Positions 1 through 11,441 of a stretch of 64,000 bases of DNA are shown here, piece by piece. The notes beneath the pieces were generated by a model, which saw only the letters and a list, made by a program, of their open reading frames with translations, made no database searches and was not told the DNA's origin. Numbering within the stretch: position 1 is the stretch's first letter; each line of letters starts with the position of its first letter. Source of the DNA: Leucaena leucocephala (lineage: Eukaryota; Streptophyta; Magnoliopsida; Fabales; Fabaceae); the NCBI GenBank assembly GCA_037074615.1, contig CM073552.1, positions 20,746,019 to 20,810,018 on the forward strand, read 5' to 3'. A program made the translations under genes and the position numbers.

Positions 1-248
1 AATCTAATTAAAAAATTAATTTTAATATTAAATATAAAATATATTTCTTATATTTATCGATTTTTTTTAAATTATCTCTATAGATACTCTCTCAACAATA
101 ATTAAATAAGAGGGGATGTAGTGAATTAAAAAAGATGATTAGAATATTTTAGAAAAACTATATCATATTAAATAACTTAACTAATTTTTTTAATCTAATC
201 AAATTAGTTAATTATATCTTATATTAAAGACTGAAATAGTATCTAGAG
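1..248. mobile_element. Stowaway-like MITE, cut by window edge
   Basis: AT-rich non-coding element. It shares a diagnostic core with copies near 34.8, 43.0, 43.7, 44.7 and 57.3 kb: a 'gatactctctcaacaataat' stretch, then an 'aaaaaagatgatta' stretch, then a tail of the form ttagttaa..tcttatattaa..gaaa.agta. Better-preserved copies end in TACTCC / GAGTA with TA flanks, as in Tc1/mariner-derived Stowaway elements. The left end lies outside the window. No coding capacity is seen. Confidence 0.55.
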
Positions 249-502
249 TTAGTTGGATGTTTTGAATAGATTAAAGAAGTGAAATAAATAAGTTAATTAT
301 AACTAATAAGAGCTAATTGACTAATTTGGGTAGATTGATGAGTATATAATATAAATTTATTTTGAGGGATTAGATTTGATCATAATTAACTGATTTATTT
401 GACTTATTTAATATATTCAAAAAATTCAATTAACTCTTATAAGAAGAATTAGATGGAGTATTATGCATTAGGAAATTCTTTTACAAAATACATTATATTT
501 AG

Positions 503-1195
503 TAGGGATGTATATACGCAGGGCAACTCTCCTACCCGGTGCCCTACCCGATAAAAACCCTAATCATGTTGGGCTGGGCATAGGCGGGTTGGGCATGTGC
601 GGGCTTGTATGCCTAAGTCGTGATGTCATGCTCGTGTTGTGGGAAAAAATCTATAATTATGAACTTCTAAAATAATACTATATTAATATGTCTTCAACAG
701 TTAAATAATATTTATAATCCACTAAAAATAAGGTAACAAAAAGATAATAATTAAATTCTTGAAATCTATTATATATATAAAAAAAAACCTTGAAATCTAA
801 ATAATTTATAATTATAACTTTGCATCAATCTCGCTAATGTTGACAAGGATGAAGCATTTAAAAAAATAAAATAAACAATTATAATTTGTAATATAATCAT
901 ATGATGATTAGTAAAGTTAAAACAAAAAAAAATTAATATAGTTATAAATTTTAAAAGATGTAACTTACTTACTTAACTACTCATATTTTTAAAATAATTA
1001 TTTAGTCACCAATAGCCATCATATTCTCCTTTCTAAGTGTAACAATTAAGGAAAAAAAATAAAAAATTAAAAAAAGGCTATTCATGGGCAGGGTAGGGTA
1101 GGGTAACCCTCCTGCCTGGTGCTCACCCGGCACGGCCCTACATTTTTTAGGCTGGGCAGGGTTTTTTTATCGTAGACTCAGGTAGATATATTGGA
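503..1195. mobile_element. hAT-like MITE, TAGGGGTGT family, degenerate
   Basis: GC-rich ends built from repeated 'gggcagggc' and 'tgcccggtgccc' motifs flank an AT-rich core. The core matches the elements at 15974-16765 and 39384-40957; this copy is in the same orientation as the inner element at 39778. The left end reads TAGGGATGT. The right end near 1190 is eroded and I could not read a clean target duplication. It lies just upstream of the MED19 promoter. Confidence 0.6.
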
Positions 1196-1472
1196 CTGTG
1201 AGCTTTATGTATACTCCTAATATTAATATTAGTAGCTAGGGAATAATGAGGTGAATGAATGGTAAACATGTTTAAATGATAGAACATGGATAAATAAATA
1301 CATATTGATGATTAATTCATTTAGTGGCTAATGATATAAATTGTTTTATTTTAGTCTTGTAGCATGCCCCTTTATTATTATTGGCTATGTCCGAATGACA
1401 CCACCCAATTGGATGGGACTCTAGCTCCCAAAAGGGTAAAAAGGGGAATACAAACAAAGATGGTCAGGCCGC

Positions 1473-1482
1473 TATATAAATA
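1473..1482 (+). promoter_or_regulatory. TATA box of the MED19 promoter
   Basis: TATATAAATA is a strong plant TATA match. It sits in a less AT-rich stretch followed about 30 bases later by a pyrimidine-containing leader-like region. Transcription would start near 1505-1515. No other good core promoter is seen before the MED19 coding sequence. Start site inferred. Confidence 0.6.
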
Positions 1483-1504
1483 AGAGGTGGCAAGGGGACG
1501 CAAT

Positions 1505-3711
1505 TGGCATCGAGGAACTCGGAAGCGGAAGGAATTTTTCATGAAGTGGGTCGTGCTGTCGCAATACTACCCAGCGATAGTTTGATTTTTGTGGGGAAGT
1601 GAACTCTTAGCACAAGATCGTGTTTCTATTTTCTCTTGTAAGCCTTCGAATTGTTAATCTCTTGTTTCTCTTGGATCTACAGTTCTTCTTCCCAATTTCT
1701 TTGCCACTCAACAATTTCTGGGTCGGTACTAATCTTTCGTTTCTTCTTGGTTTTTCAACAGAAGCTTCTTCTGGCTTCGAAATTTTCGAGGATTTTTTAT
1801 CAGAATTCTAGTTCTAGCTGAAAGTTTTGAATTTCGACAGCTTTTGCGGGGGGGCTGAAACATCTAGAAGTTGCGAATTTGAAGGGAACTTCTTGTTTGG
1901 TTATAAACACCGAAAATTTTCACTCTCCAGGTTGGTGTCTTCCCAGTCGCAATTACGGAAGTAATACAACTTTGTTATAAGTACATTCCATTGTGGAATT
2001 ATTCACTCTAAACCTTGCATGAAGTTTGTGTTTTTAGGGTGTGTGGTGGAGATTTTGGAGACCATGCTCGCTTTTCTTTAAAGATCTTGAAAACTTTATG
2101 TTGAGAATATGTATGATCTTTAAATTGAAAGTCGGGGTTGAATGAATCGGGAGACAACTGGCATCTGATTTCAAACTATTACTGAAATTTTTCCAGAAAT
2201 TTAACATTCAATAGACTCATGATTGTGTTTAAATAGCTTAAGCAATTTAGTTCTGGTCTTTCCTATTGAAAGAAGAGGGGAAAACGTGAGTTTGAGTGAA
2301 ATGAATATACAACTTAAAAGCACCTGTTCTTTAAGTTCATTTATTTGCATGGTATCAGAAAAGAATATATAAATGTTATCTTTTCTGTGGATATCAGCTA
2401 CTCGTTATTTATTCAAGTACGTCTCTCTAGGAATTCTGAAGTTTTTGTCTATGCCATTTCATTTCTGCTTTCTTCCCCCCTTCACAGCTGAAGCATATAA
2501 AGTCAACTAAATGAGCCATGGTATCCATTTGAATGTTTTTCTGAAAATAAGTTAGGGCTCTATCAATTATAATTGCTCTCCAGTTCTTCTTTGTTCTTAT
2601 CTATCTCTTTTATAGTTATACACCGTGATAGAAATTTCTCGACTCAATAGACTAGAGAAACATACTAGTTATATCAATAGTCTCAGTTTAAGTGCGAATT
2701 ACATGCTTTAACTGTGAGAAGGATGATGTCTGCCCTAACATTTTTTTTAAAACCTAAAGTGTCAGCCCTAACATTGTAACTGTCTCATGCTTAAGAATGG
2801 CCAAAATTCCCATTTTCACAAATCGCTGTGGGAACCATCACATTTGGCACCCATGTTCAGGGATCTTTACCTATATGCTGCATAATTTAAATGAAAAACA
2901 GCTACCCCTCTATTCTAGTTTTCACAATTTATTTTAGACTGTCCCTCAATTTGTTTGATTCTGTTTTTCCTTCTTTCACTATGCATCATAGAAGAACCCT
3001 AGAAAGCTAAATCTCCATTTCACTGCCGTGAAGTTGATTAAAGACTTCTCTGCTGCTGCTGCTATGCTTGACCAATATTGTATCCTTCTTGGATGTTTCA
3101 GCAAAATCTGTCCAAATTTGAAAAGGACTGGATCATGCTTTTGCGGAAACATCTAAAAGGTTACTCAATTAGGCATTCTTCACTTTACCCCTTTTCTATG
3201 TGAAGAAGTGGTGACAGTGTTATTTTTTTTTTATTTATTTGTCACACATAATATGAACTGTGTCTAATTTGCATCTTACAAAATTATTAGCTGAACCCTC
3301 TCAATAGCCACTGATGAGGACGTGAAGATACATTTTTGTGGATTGACGTTCTGGTTGCAGTCAGATCAACAAAATTTAGAGAATGTGATTTGAAAATTGG
3401 GGGGTTGGGGATGAGGTTTACTTCTCTCTCATTTAGGGGATTGAAGACACGGATAGGCGAGATAGGGGCTGGTAAGGATAGGGAGCGGGGAGTTCATCCA
3501 TGCGGAGTTGTCACCCTGGCTCTTGATCCTAGATTGAAAAAACCCAACCAACTCCCATGAATAGAATTACTCACTGTACAACTATTTAACCATTTTTGCA
3601 TTCATCTTCATGTTTTACAATTGAACATCATTGAATATTGATGGATGAGGATCTTTGTTTCATTATGAATTGCAGCTGATAATGTTCTGCCAATCCATGA
3701 AAGATTGACAC
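1505..3711 (+). other. MED19 5' leader with probable long intron
   Basis: A probable leader exon runs from about 1505 to 1930 and ends at CTCCAG|GTTGGT. A good acceptor, AATTGCAG, ends at 3675, leaving a second leader exon of 36 bases before the ATG at 3712. The implied intron is about 1.74 kb, and an extra non-coding exon inside it cannot be excluded. Open frames in this stretch (for example 3336-3560) have no recognisable product. The gene context and splice consensus are seen; the transcript structure is inferred. Confidence 0.45.
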
Positions 3712-6084
3712 ATGGATCCTGAAGGCAAAAAGTTTGGAGGAGGTAAAAGTTTTTCATATCATCTATCTTCCACGTATCTTGTTTTTACTGTAACTTGTTT
3801 ATCTATCGGTATGACACCATTACTTTGCCCACCATCCAATTGAAACTACTCGATATTTTGAATTGAAATTTGGCAATTTGTTTCTTCATACCGATTTAAA
3901 CTCTATTCATAAACGTCCCTTGTTAAACATTCTGAGGGTAGATTAGAGCCTCCTTATGTCATTCTAAGTGCCTGTTTGGCACTTAGGTTTGAAAATGAAT
4001 TCTGGGGCAAAACCGCGGTTTAGAAAATTTTTACACAAACAGCAATTTTTGTTGAGAATTGATTTTGGGCAAAACCTCGGTTTGAAACCTAGGTTTTGAA
4101 TAAGCTACTGAAAATAGCTTTTTCTTTGAAACCTAGGTTTTGGATTATCCAATTACTATTATACCCTTACTTTTTCTTACACCCTCTCTCCTCTCTTTTC
4201 TCTATTATCTCTCCTCTCTCTTCTCTCCTCTCTCTTTTTCTCTTTTCTCTCTCCTCTCTTATCTCTCTTTTTCTCTCTCCTCTCTCCTCTCTACACTCTC
4301 TTCTCTCTCCTCTTTCTTCTCTATCATCTTTCACCTCTCTTACTTTTAATCATATCATACCCTTTTTAGTAATTTACCAATATAAAAAGTAATTCTACTA
4401 CTAATCATCCAAACATCTTTATTCCCAAAATCTATTCTTCCCAAAATCTATTCTACCCAAAATCTATTCTCCAAAATCTATTCTTCCCAGAATCTATTCT
4501 CCAAAAGCTAATCCAAACACACCCTAATTGTAACAGTATCAATAACAGTTTCTTAATATTCATGCCAAGTTGCTGACTTGGAGATTATCACTAGTAGTCA
4601 ATCATTTTTGTTATTAGATTACATATATGGTCCCAACTATGATGACTTTGGGTAGAATATTTGTGCATGGAGATTTGTCAAAGGAATATTTATGGTTTTA
4701 ACCAGACAAAATTGCAGTTGAGAGGAATTTTCTGTGTTATATTTTAATTTAATTTACTGCACTCTCGTTGAAAACATGCTATCTTATCTGAAATTTTAGG
4801 ACCAAGGGAATTGACTGGTGCTGTAGATCTTATAAGTCACTTCAAATTACTTCCGCACTATGAGTTCTTTTGCAAGAGGCCACTTCCCATGTCAATTGCA
4901 GACACACACTATCTTCACAATGTGGTAGGAGACACAGAAATCAGAAAAGGAGATGGGATGCAGTTGGATCAACTTCTTCAGAACACATCTTCCTCCATAG
5001 ATACAAGTGCTCGTATACAGCCTTTTGACCTAGATATTTTGAAGGAGGCTTTTCAACTGATGGAAGCGGCTCCCATTGATTTGCCTCCTGTAAGAATTTT
5101 TCTGCTTTGATGATAGTACTTAGGCTATTGCTTGATGTGGTTTTCTATACTTCCTGACACTGGCCGTCATGTGATTGGAATTTTCATAAACAACATAGTA
5201 TACTAATGTTTTAGTTTTTGCTGGACTACATATGTGCTTACTCCTTCCTCCTACTTCACTCCAATTTATTAATAGGCCGAGAAGGGAACTCCAACTATTG
5301 CAGGAAAATCAAAAGGCGAGTCTAAAGACAAGGAGAAGAAGCATAAAAAGCACAAAGATAGGGACAAAGATAAGGATAAGGAGCATAAGAAGCACAAACA
5401 TCGTCATAAAGACCGAAGCAAAGACAAAGACAAAGACAAGGAGAGGAAAAAGGAAAAAAGTGTGTATCATGATTCCAGTGCTGATCATGTGAAGAAACAC
5501 CATGAAAAGGTCAAGGATTTGTTCTGCTTGTACATTGTTTTAAATTGTCGATAAACATTATTCTAAGTGTCTTGAATTATCATGCCATTATATTGCAAAT
5601 TTATTCTTTAAATTGGCTTTATCAGATATCTTATAATTTTTTCCTTTTTTTTTTATCTAAATTCTGAAGTTTCTGCTGATGACGATGTTAACCCTCAAAT
5701 TGTGATTTTGGCTCAAATTAAGGGGATCTATTCTACTGTATACGAGTACTATACAAAAGGCTTTGCGTCACTTACTATTTGAAAATGTTGCATAAATTCA
5801 GTTCCATGCGTAAATCTTTTTACTCTATACGCTTACAGAAAAGGAAGCATGATGGAGATGAAGATCTTAATGATGCAAACAAACACAAAAAAAGCAAGGT
5901 AATGAAAGCTTGTGTTGAATGGTTGTCATTATTTATTTTTATCACTTTATTCCTTTTATATTTCTTCATTTCTTGTAGCTCACCTTGTCCATTATTTAAT
6001 GAACCTTTCTTCTGCAAAATAATTTTATTGCAGCATAAGAGCTCAAAAATTGATGAGTTGGGGGCAATAAAGGTAGCAGGATAA
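3712..6084 (+). CDS. MED19A: Mediator of RNA polymerase II transcription subunit 19a
   Basis: MED19 is part of the Mediator head module, which links transcription factors to RNA polymerase II in the nucleus. Five coding exons with GT..AG borders join in frame: 3712-3742, 4800-5089, 5276-5509, 5839-5898 and 6034-6084. They give 221 residues, as far as I recall the same length as Arabidopsis MED19A. The conserved plant MED19 block covers about residues 8-105 and includes GPRELTGAVDLISHF, YEFFCKRPLP, HYLHNVVGDTEIRKG and PFDLDILKEAFQLME. The rest is a lysine-rich, charged tail with KKHKKHKD-type repeats, typical of the family and probably disordered. The start is the first ATG after the last leader acceptor and matches the family N-terminus MDPEGKKFGGG. 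Intron 1 (3743-4799) carries a MITE. I see no lesion. An unusually long leader intron precedes it. Confidence 0.95.
3968..4524. mobile_element. PIF/Harbinger-like MITE inside MED19 intron 1
   Basis: The ends are GTGCCTGTTTGG and, on the other strand, GGGTGTGTTTGGAT, flanked by TAA on both sides (3965-3967 and 4525-4527), the classic Tourist/PIF target. The core carries about 180 bases of almost pure CTCTCC repeats on this strand, so the apparent open frames there are low-complexity artefacts. Further copies lie at 10919, 28488, 33335, 43140, 45757 and 58985. It is intact at both ends, about 557 bp, and non-coding. Confidence 0.75.
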
Positions 6085-8497
6085 AATGGATACATACTGT
6101 ACATTTTTTTTCTCAAATAGTTGTTCTCAGTTGTTAAAGTTTGGAGGGGTCTCTCAGTTGACATTATGAAACTTGAGGTACTTCATTATAGTTGCAAGAT
6201 TTTATTCCATTTCTCTTCTATTCACATGGTTTAATCTTTCTTTTGGAGTGGTCTTTTACTTTATTAAATGTTGTGGTACATATTTAATTCTACCTTAGTC
6301 TTGCCCCTTTGGGGTCCATGTTATTTGTTGAAAAAATTCTTACTGACTGTTACCTGATTAGTTGGGAAGAATGTTGGACAAGGGAATATTAATGTTGCTT
6401 TGAGGGTTGCACTAGGCTTTTCACACTCAGTGCTTTTGGCTAAAAATAATAATAGGCAGTCGCATTGAGTTAAATGGTCTGGAGAGGTCAAACATTACTG
6501 TCCAAGTGTGCTGTAAGCATTTTCACTTCGGTTATAAATCATTTTTCTTGTCACAACTTTTTTGGTCTTGCTCTTCTTGTCTCGAGTGCTATCCCTTTTG
6601 GGGAACCTTAGTACTTTGTGGGTAGTCTTGGTTGATTGCTAGCTTTAGGATGGCCCTGTGACTTGTATATTTTTTTACCATTTTTTACAGATACAATGTA
6701 ATTTTCTCTAAGCACTGGTCCCTTGCAATGTGCATCTGCTAATTGGCTACAGTTGATAGTAAAATATTGAGCCACTTCTTTTACCTAAACTTTTACTTAT
6801 TATATTTTCCCAAGGTGCTCATCGTTAATTGGTCAATTTTCATAGTCAAATGATATTAGATACTTCAGAGTCTTAAAAGCAAACCATTCGCCAAAGAAAA
6901 AGCTTAACTATCCCAAAACAAGCGCTAGCTACATTTAAGGCTGTAATCCAAAAGATGCTTCAATGCTCTATAAGAATGATAGTAGACTGCCAAATGGTTG
7001 TCCCTGAAAGATATTACTTTCCAACAAATAAAATCCAGGGCTTTATAATATTTAGTGCCAAATGCAGCTGTCTGATAAATCAAGCAATTAACTAAGCTAT
7101 AGCAATATATTCCAGAATCTTGATTGCCTATTAATGTAGGGTTTGAGCATAGACTAGAATGCTGGAGGTTCTGCATGATCAAAAGCCAGAATATCACTGA
7201 GGAATCACTGTTGGATAGTAATGTGAATGCTTTGTGTGCATAAAGGGGAAGAGAAGGGTATACTTCAATGCACGCAAATTCTCAGTTTGCTTTCAGTTAC
7301 CAGAATAGTAAAGTTATATTGCTATTCATATGTTTATGAGGGTTTAGAGTCTTTTTCTTCCCGAGTATGGCAGCAACTATAAGTTTGCAAAAGATTCTGG
7401 AAACAGCTTTTGATTTTGTGTTTCTCGAAACCAGAGGGGAAAAAACTAAACAAAACAAAACTTATTGATGATATTGTCGCAAATGTTGGAGCGGCAGCAA
7501 TTTCATATAAAACATTAAACAGTAATAGCATCTTCTCAAGTTGATTCTGTAATAATTTTTTTCTCTTGCTATTAATACCTCTAACATCAAAACCTGAACC
7601 ATGGTTGTACACCACTGGCAGTTGCCCATTTTGATGGTTGGGGTCCTGGGGAGTTGCAGCAGTATCTTTCCAATCCTATGAACAATCCTGATGACCATTG
7701 CTGGATAAGAAATTTCGCTGGCAGAAATAACGGTGATTATAAGAGCATCTTGTTTTCTACAAATGATGAGAATCCATTTGACTTGTTTGATGGAGGAGAA
7801 ATGATTTGTTGAGAAAGAAAAAGTAGTATGATGCAGTCTGAATCTCATTAGAAGATTTTTTTTTTCTTTTGGAGAAATGACATCATCACCATGAGGTTTT
7901 AAACACATGATGCCTTATAGAATTAGTGAGCTCCAAAAATTTGGACTGAAGGTCACCTGAAACCTTATTTTTTCTTGATGATTATAAGACCTCTTTCAGC
8001 CTTCAGATACCAAAAGAGAGAAGGTAAACTTTTAGTAGGTTGATTCGTTATGTAGTCCTTCTGTAGTGGACATCTCCCTTTTTGAAAATTGAGATTCATG
8101 GCAGCTAACACTAATATTAAGAGCATGTTTGATTTCACTTTGGGAACCACCGAAACCATGGAAAACATGGTTTTAGTGGATTCCAACATGAAACTAGACT
8201 TATGCTAATTGGTTCTCATATGAAGCTTTTCCACATATTGGATCCTTGGATCCAACCTGGATGAACACGTCTAAGAGTTGTTTTAATTAAATTTGTTCAG
8301 AAACCTAGGCTAATTAAGTTTATTACTTTCAAGGAGTCTTGGATTATTGTTGTCCTAGAGCTCCTTTGTTTTAACCTACGGTAGAGAGATTCAATTTTTC
8401 TTGCACATAAAATGAGATATATAACATCTGCTGTATCTTTGTTAATATTCACTCCCTCCCTCCCTCCCTCTCTCTCTCTCAACTTTAGTTAGAAGTA
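6085..8497. other. MED19 3' flank and unassigned sequence
   Basis: The first few hundred bases are probably the MED19 3' UTR; no single poly(A) signal stands out. The rest is unassigned. At about 7580-7800 base composition is closer to coding, and open frames overlap on opposite strands: on + one ends at a TGA near 7813 and contains HFDGWGPGELQQYLSNP; on - one contains DWKDTAATPQDPNHQNGQLP. I do not recognise either. Neither has a good start and splice context. This may be a decayed gene fragment. A run of CCCTCC/CT repeats lies at 8453-8480. Confidence 0.3.
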
Positions 8498-8785
8498 TTA
8501 CTACCTATGGTCCTTATTATAAAATCTACTTAACTAATTTGGGTAGATTAAGGAAATTAGTTAAATTAGTTATTTGTAATGATTGAGTATTAGTTTCCCT
8601 AAAATACCCCATTTAATCATGTGCATTTGAACTACCATTGATAGAAACCTCCTTAATATGTGAAATCATATAGAGATACTTTTGGGGAAAATTATAATTT
8701 TGGGAGACAAATTGGATTGGGGTCTTATATTTAAAACTAAAATAGACTCCCTATTTAGTTCTTATATTTAGGACTAGAGGGAGTA
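8498..8785. mobile_element. Stowaway-like MITE
   Basis: Inverted ends read TACTACCTATGGTCCTTA on the left and, on the other strand, TACTCCCTCTAGTCCTAA. Both ends place TA at the border, as expected for a Tc1/mariner-type target. The interior is AT-rich and non-coding. About 288 bp. Confidence 0.6.
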
Positions 8786-10918
8786 TTTTAAATTAACAAA
8801 GTCACTTTTTTGTTTAACTTTCCCATCAATTGCATTCTATTCTTTATGCCAAACAACTTGTATGATTTTTGTTTAGGATTATTCTCTGGTTTTATTTTGA
8901 AGATTGGAACGTTATTTATCATCACTTTGCTTTGTAGTTCATCCTTTTTATTTTTATGTACAAGCTTTGTGGTTCATCTTTATCTCTAGGAGTTTGTCCT
9001 TTTATTTTACTACAAACTCTCGGTGTATTGGAATTTTTGTTCTCCAATTACTACAAAACCTATTTTTAAGATATTTGAATAAAAGGAATTTAAAAGAAAA
9101 CACTTGAAAGAAATTTTCATGTATAGTACCAAATAACGCTAGGTTCCATTATGATACCTTGTTGAAATCTATTTGTATGTTCAGTCTGGGGGCTGCTAGA
9201 TTCTTGTACTTGTTTTATAGCATCACTAGATTGTTTCTCATTGATAAATATATGTGTGAATGTGACGTCTTCCAATTTTATGCAGAGTAGCTAGTGAACT
9301 GTCAGTAAATATTATCATGAGGGTGAATTCACCTGTTGGTGGAAGAAAAGGATACTGAGGTAAAATTTGCTGAGAATGAACCTTGTTGTATAATAATAAC
9401 TATTTTTTATATTAGTGCCAGTAATTTCCCAAACTCTGGTCCTTTCTGTTTTCTCAGTTTTGTGGCGCACTGGACATCTCAAAGTGAATGATGCATTGTA
9501 CTTTTCCCCCATTCTTGAATTTTCAATTTTCTAGTTTACTTCCATAAATAGTTTTTTTAATTAGGGCTTAGTTGCTTAGGATGACTGAACTAGGACTAAC
9601 ACTGCGAAATGTATATATTGATTGCTCCTCCTATGCCCTGTAACTAACAGTAACAAGTCTGAAATTGACGACTGTATGGCTTGGCATCATGCAAACTAAC
9701 TCTTACCCAAGTTCATTGTATATATGTCATTTTAAGTAAAGAATTATTCAGTTTTAGGTGTCTATTTAGGATTAGTTTAGTTCATAGGCTTAAAAACAAT
9801 ATCCTTTTTGTGTGGATGATGTCATATTAAGATTGGGTATGATTTTGTGAAATCCTTGTAGCATAGTGGCATGGAAACTCCTATGTAATTGGGAGGTCAC
9901 TGGATTGATCCCGTTTATACTTTTAAGCCGTTAGTCCCTGTTCCTCTAATTAAAAAAACGAAAGAAAAAAAGATTGGGTATGATTTTGATTATGTTAGCA
10001 GCAGATATGCAGCAATCTTCAAAATTATGATGCCTTTTTACCTATACAAGATTACTTTTTATGATTTGGGAGTAACAAGTTTTAGCTCTGCAACTTTTGT
10101 GGATAAGTATTATTGTATGCAGAAAATATTTGATGTATGTAAATGTAATGAAATAGTTTTATTGGTGTATATTTAGAATAGTATATGTGTAATATTTGTG
10201 TTATTAATGGAACGCTTGAGTGAAAGCAAAATTCTTTTTTCTTTTTGAGTGAAAGCAAAATTCTGTGTACTTCATTAAAATTGTACGTGCTTTGTGTCCT
10301 AATTTTCCTTGGGCCTCTGGAATGTAAGTTGCTTCTTTTGGGTCATGGGATGAAGCTAATACACAAAATAGAATTTGGTTTCTCTCATAATACCTTCAAG
10401 GGCTGTTTGGTATGCGAGGGATTTGGATGGGAGGGGAAGTAAGTTTTTTTTTTTTTTTGAGTTGTATTTAAAAAAAATTGGATGAATGGAGTTAAAAGTT
10501 TTTAATTAATTTTTCTTTCTAGGTGGGGTTAAAAGTTTTTAATTAATTTTTTACTCTTTTATCTTATATTTTTTCTTTATTAAAATTTTATAATCTTATT
10601 TCTTTGAACTTTTTTAAGTCGGAGGCATGAAAATTTCCTTTCTCCTCCAAATCCCTCAAACCCCTCAAACAAAACAGTCCCTAAAACAGAAGAATGTATG
10701 CTTTGAAAGTTAAAACTCATGGAGTTCAAGAAAGCTCGAGAAAGAGTCCTACAATTTATTCTTCAATGAAGTAATTGTAGTCACGTAAGTTTTTTTTTTT
10801 AATGTTTTTCCAAATCCCATTAAAAGCTGCCAACAGTTGTGGTTCTTTTGCGCGTCATGCTGGAGCTGAAACAAGGGCATGCCCAATGAATTAAGGTTTA
10901 AATTCTTACTCAAGATAC
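8786..10918. other. Intergenic, one SINE-like fragment
   Basis: AT-rich DNA with no supported gene. Open frames up to about 95 codons have biased, non-coding composition. The only recognisable structure is the tRNA-like patch at about 9855-9940, listed separately. Confidence 0.4.
9855..9940 (+). repeat. tRNA-derived SINE-like fragment
   Basis: The stretch reads tagcatagtggcatgg, then ctcctatgtaattgggaggt, then cactggattgatcccg. This resembles the A box and B box of a Pol III promoter in plant tRNA-derived SINEs, which commonly carry 'GTGGCATGGAACTCC..GGGAGGTC..GGTTCGAATCCCG'. The B box is degenerate here, so the copy is probably dead. The 3' limit is unclear. Confidence 0.45.
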
Positions 10919-11441
10919 AGGGTGTGTTTAGAAATATTCCAAATCAAAATTTTAGAAGCCCTTTTGGGCAAAATTTTGGTTTGGGAAAATTTCAAAACAA
11001 ACAGGCTTATTTATCCATAAGTGTTTTTGGGCAAAACTATGGTTTTGAATAAGCTATTTAAAATAGTTTTTTTAACAGTAAAAGAGATTAAGGACTATCC
11101 AATTGCTATATTACCTCTATTTTTTCTTATACCCTCTCTCCTCTCTCATCCCTACCCTTCTCCTCTCTCCTCTCTCTTCTTTTATCTCTACTTTTTCTTA
11201 CACCCTCTCTCCTCTCTCTTATCTTCTCTCTACCTCTCTCCTCTCTCTTACTTTAAATCAAATCATACCCTTTTTAGTAATTTACTACCATAAAAAGTCA
11301 TTCTAAAAATAACTATCTAAACACCTATTTATTCAAAACCACTTTTTTTCCATAAACCTTTCTCTAAAAGCCATTTTCTATAAGTGATCTATAAACCCTT
11401 TTTTTATAAGTACTTTTTTAATATCCTATCCAAACAGGCCC
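10919..11441. mobile_element. PIF/Harbinger-like MITE
   Basis: Ends GGGTGTGTTTAGAA and, on the other strand, GGGCCTGTTTGGAT. ATAC flanks both borders (10915-10918 and 11442-11445). The interior has the shared ggcttattt / ttgaataagcta motifs and a CTCTCC-rich core at about 11130-11250. Non-coding. Confidence 0.7.

Noticed and set aside
3336..3560. Open frame in the MED19 leader region
   Set aside because: Lies inside the probable leader intron, lacks recognisable sequence and has low-complexity G-rich composition.
4096..4392. Two overlapping open frames rich in Leu/Ser/Phe
   Set aside because: They translate the CTCTCC tract of a MITE; similar frames appear in every family copy (11021-11306, 28640-28843, 59139-59402).
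5820..6164. Minus-strand open frame over the MED19 last exons
   Set aside because: Antisense to confirmed exons and introns; composition follows the intron.
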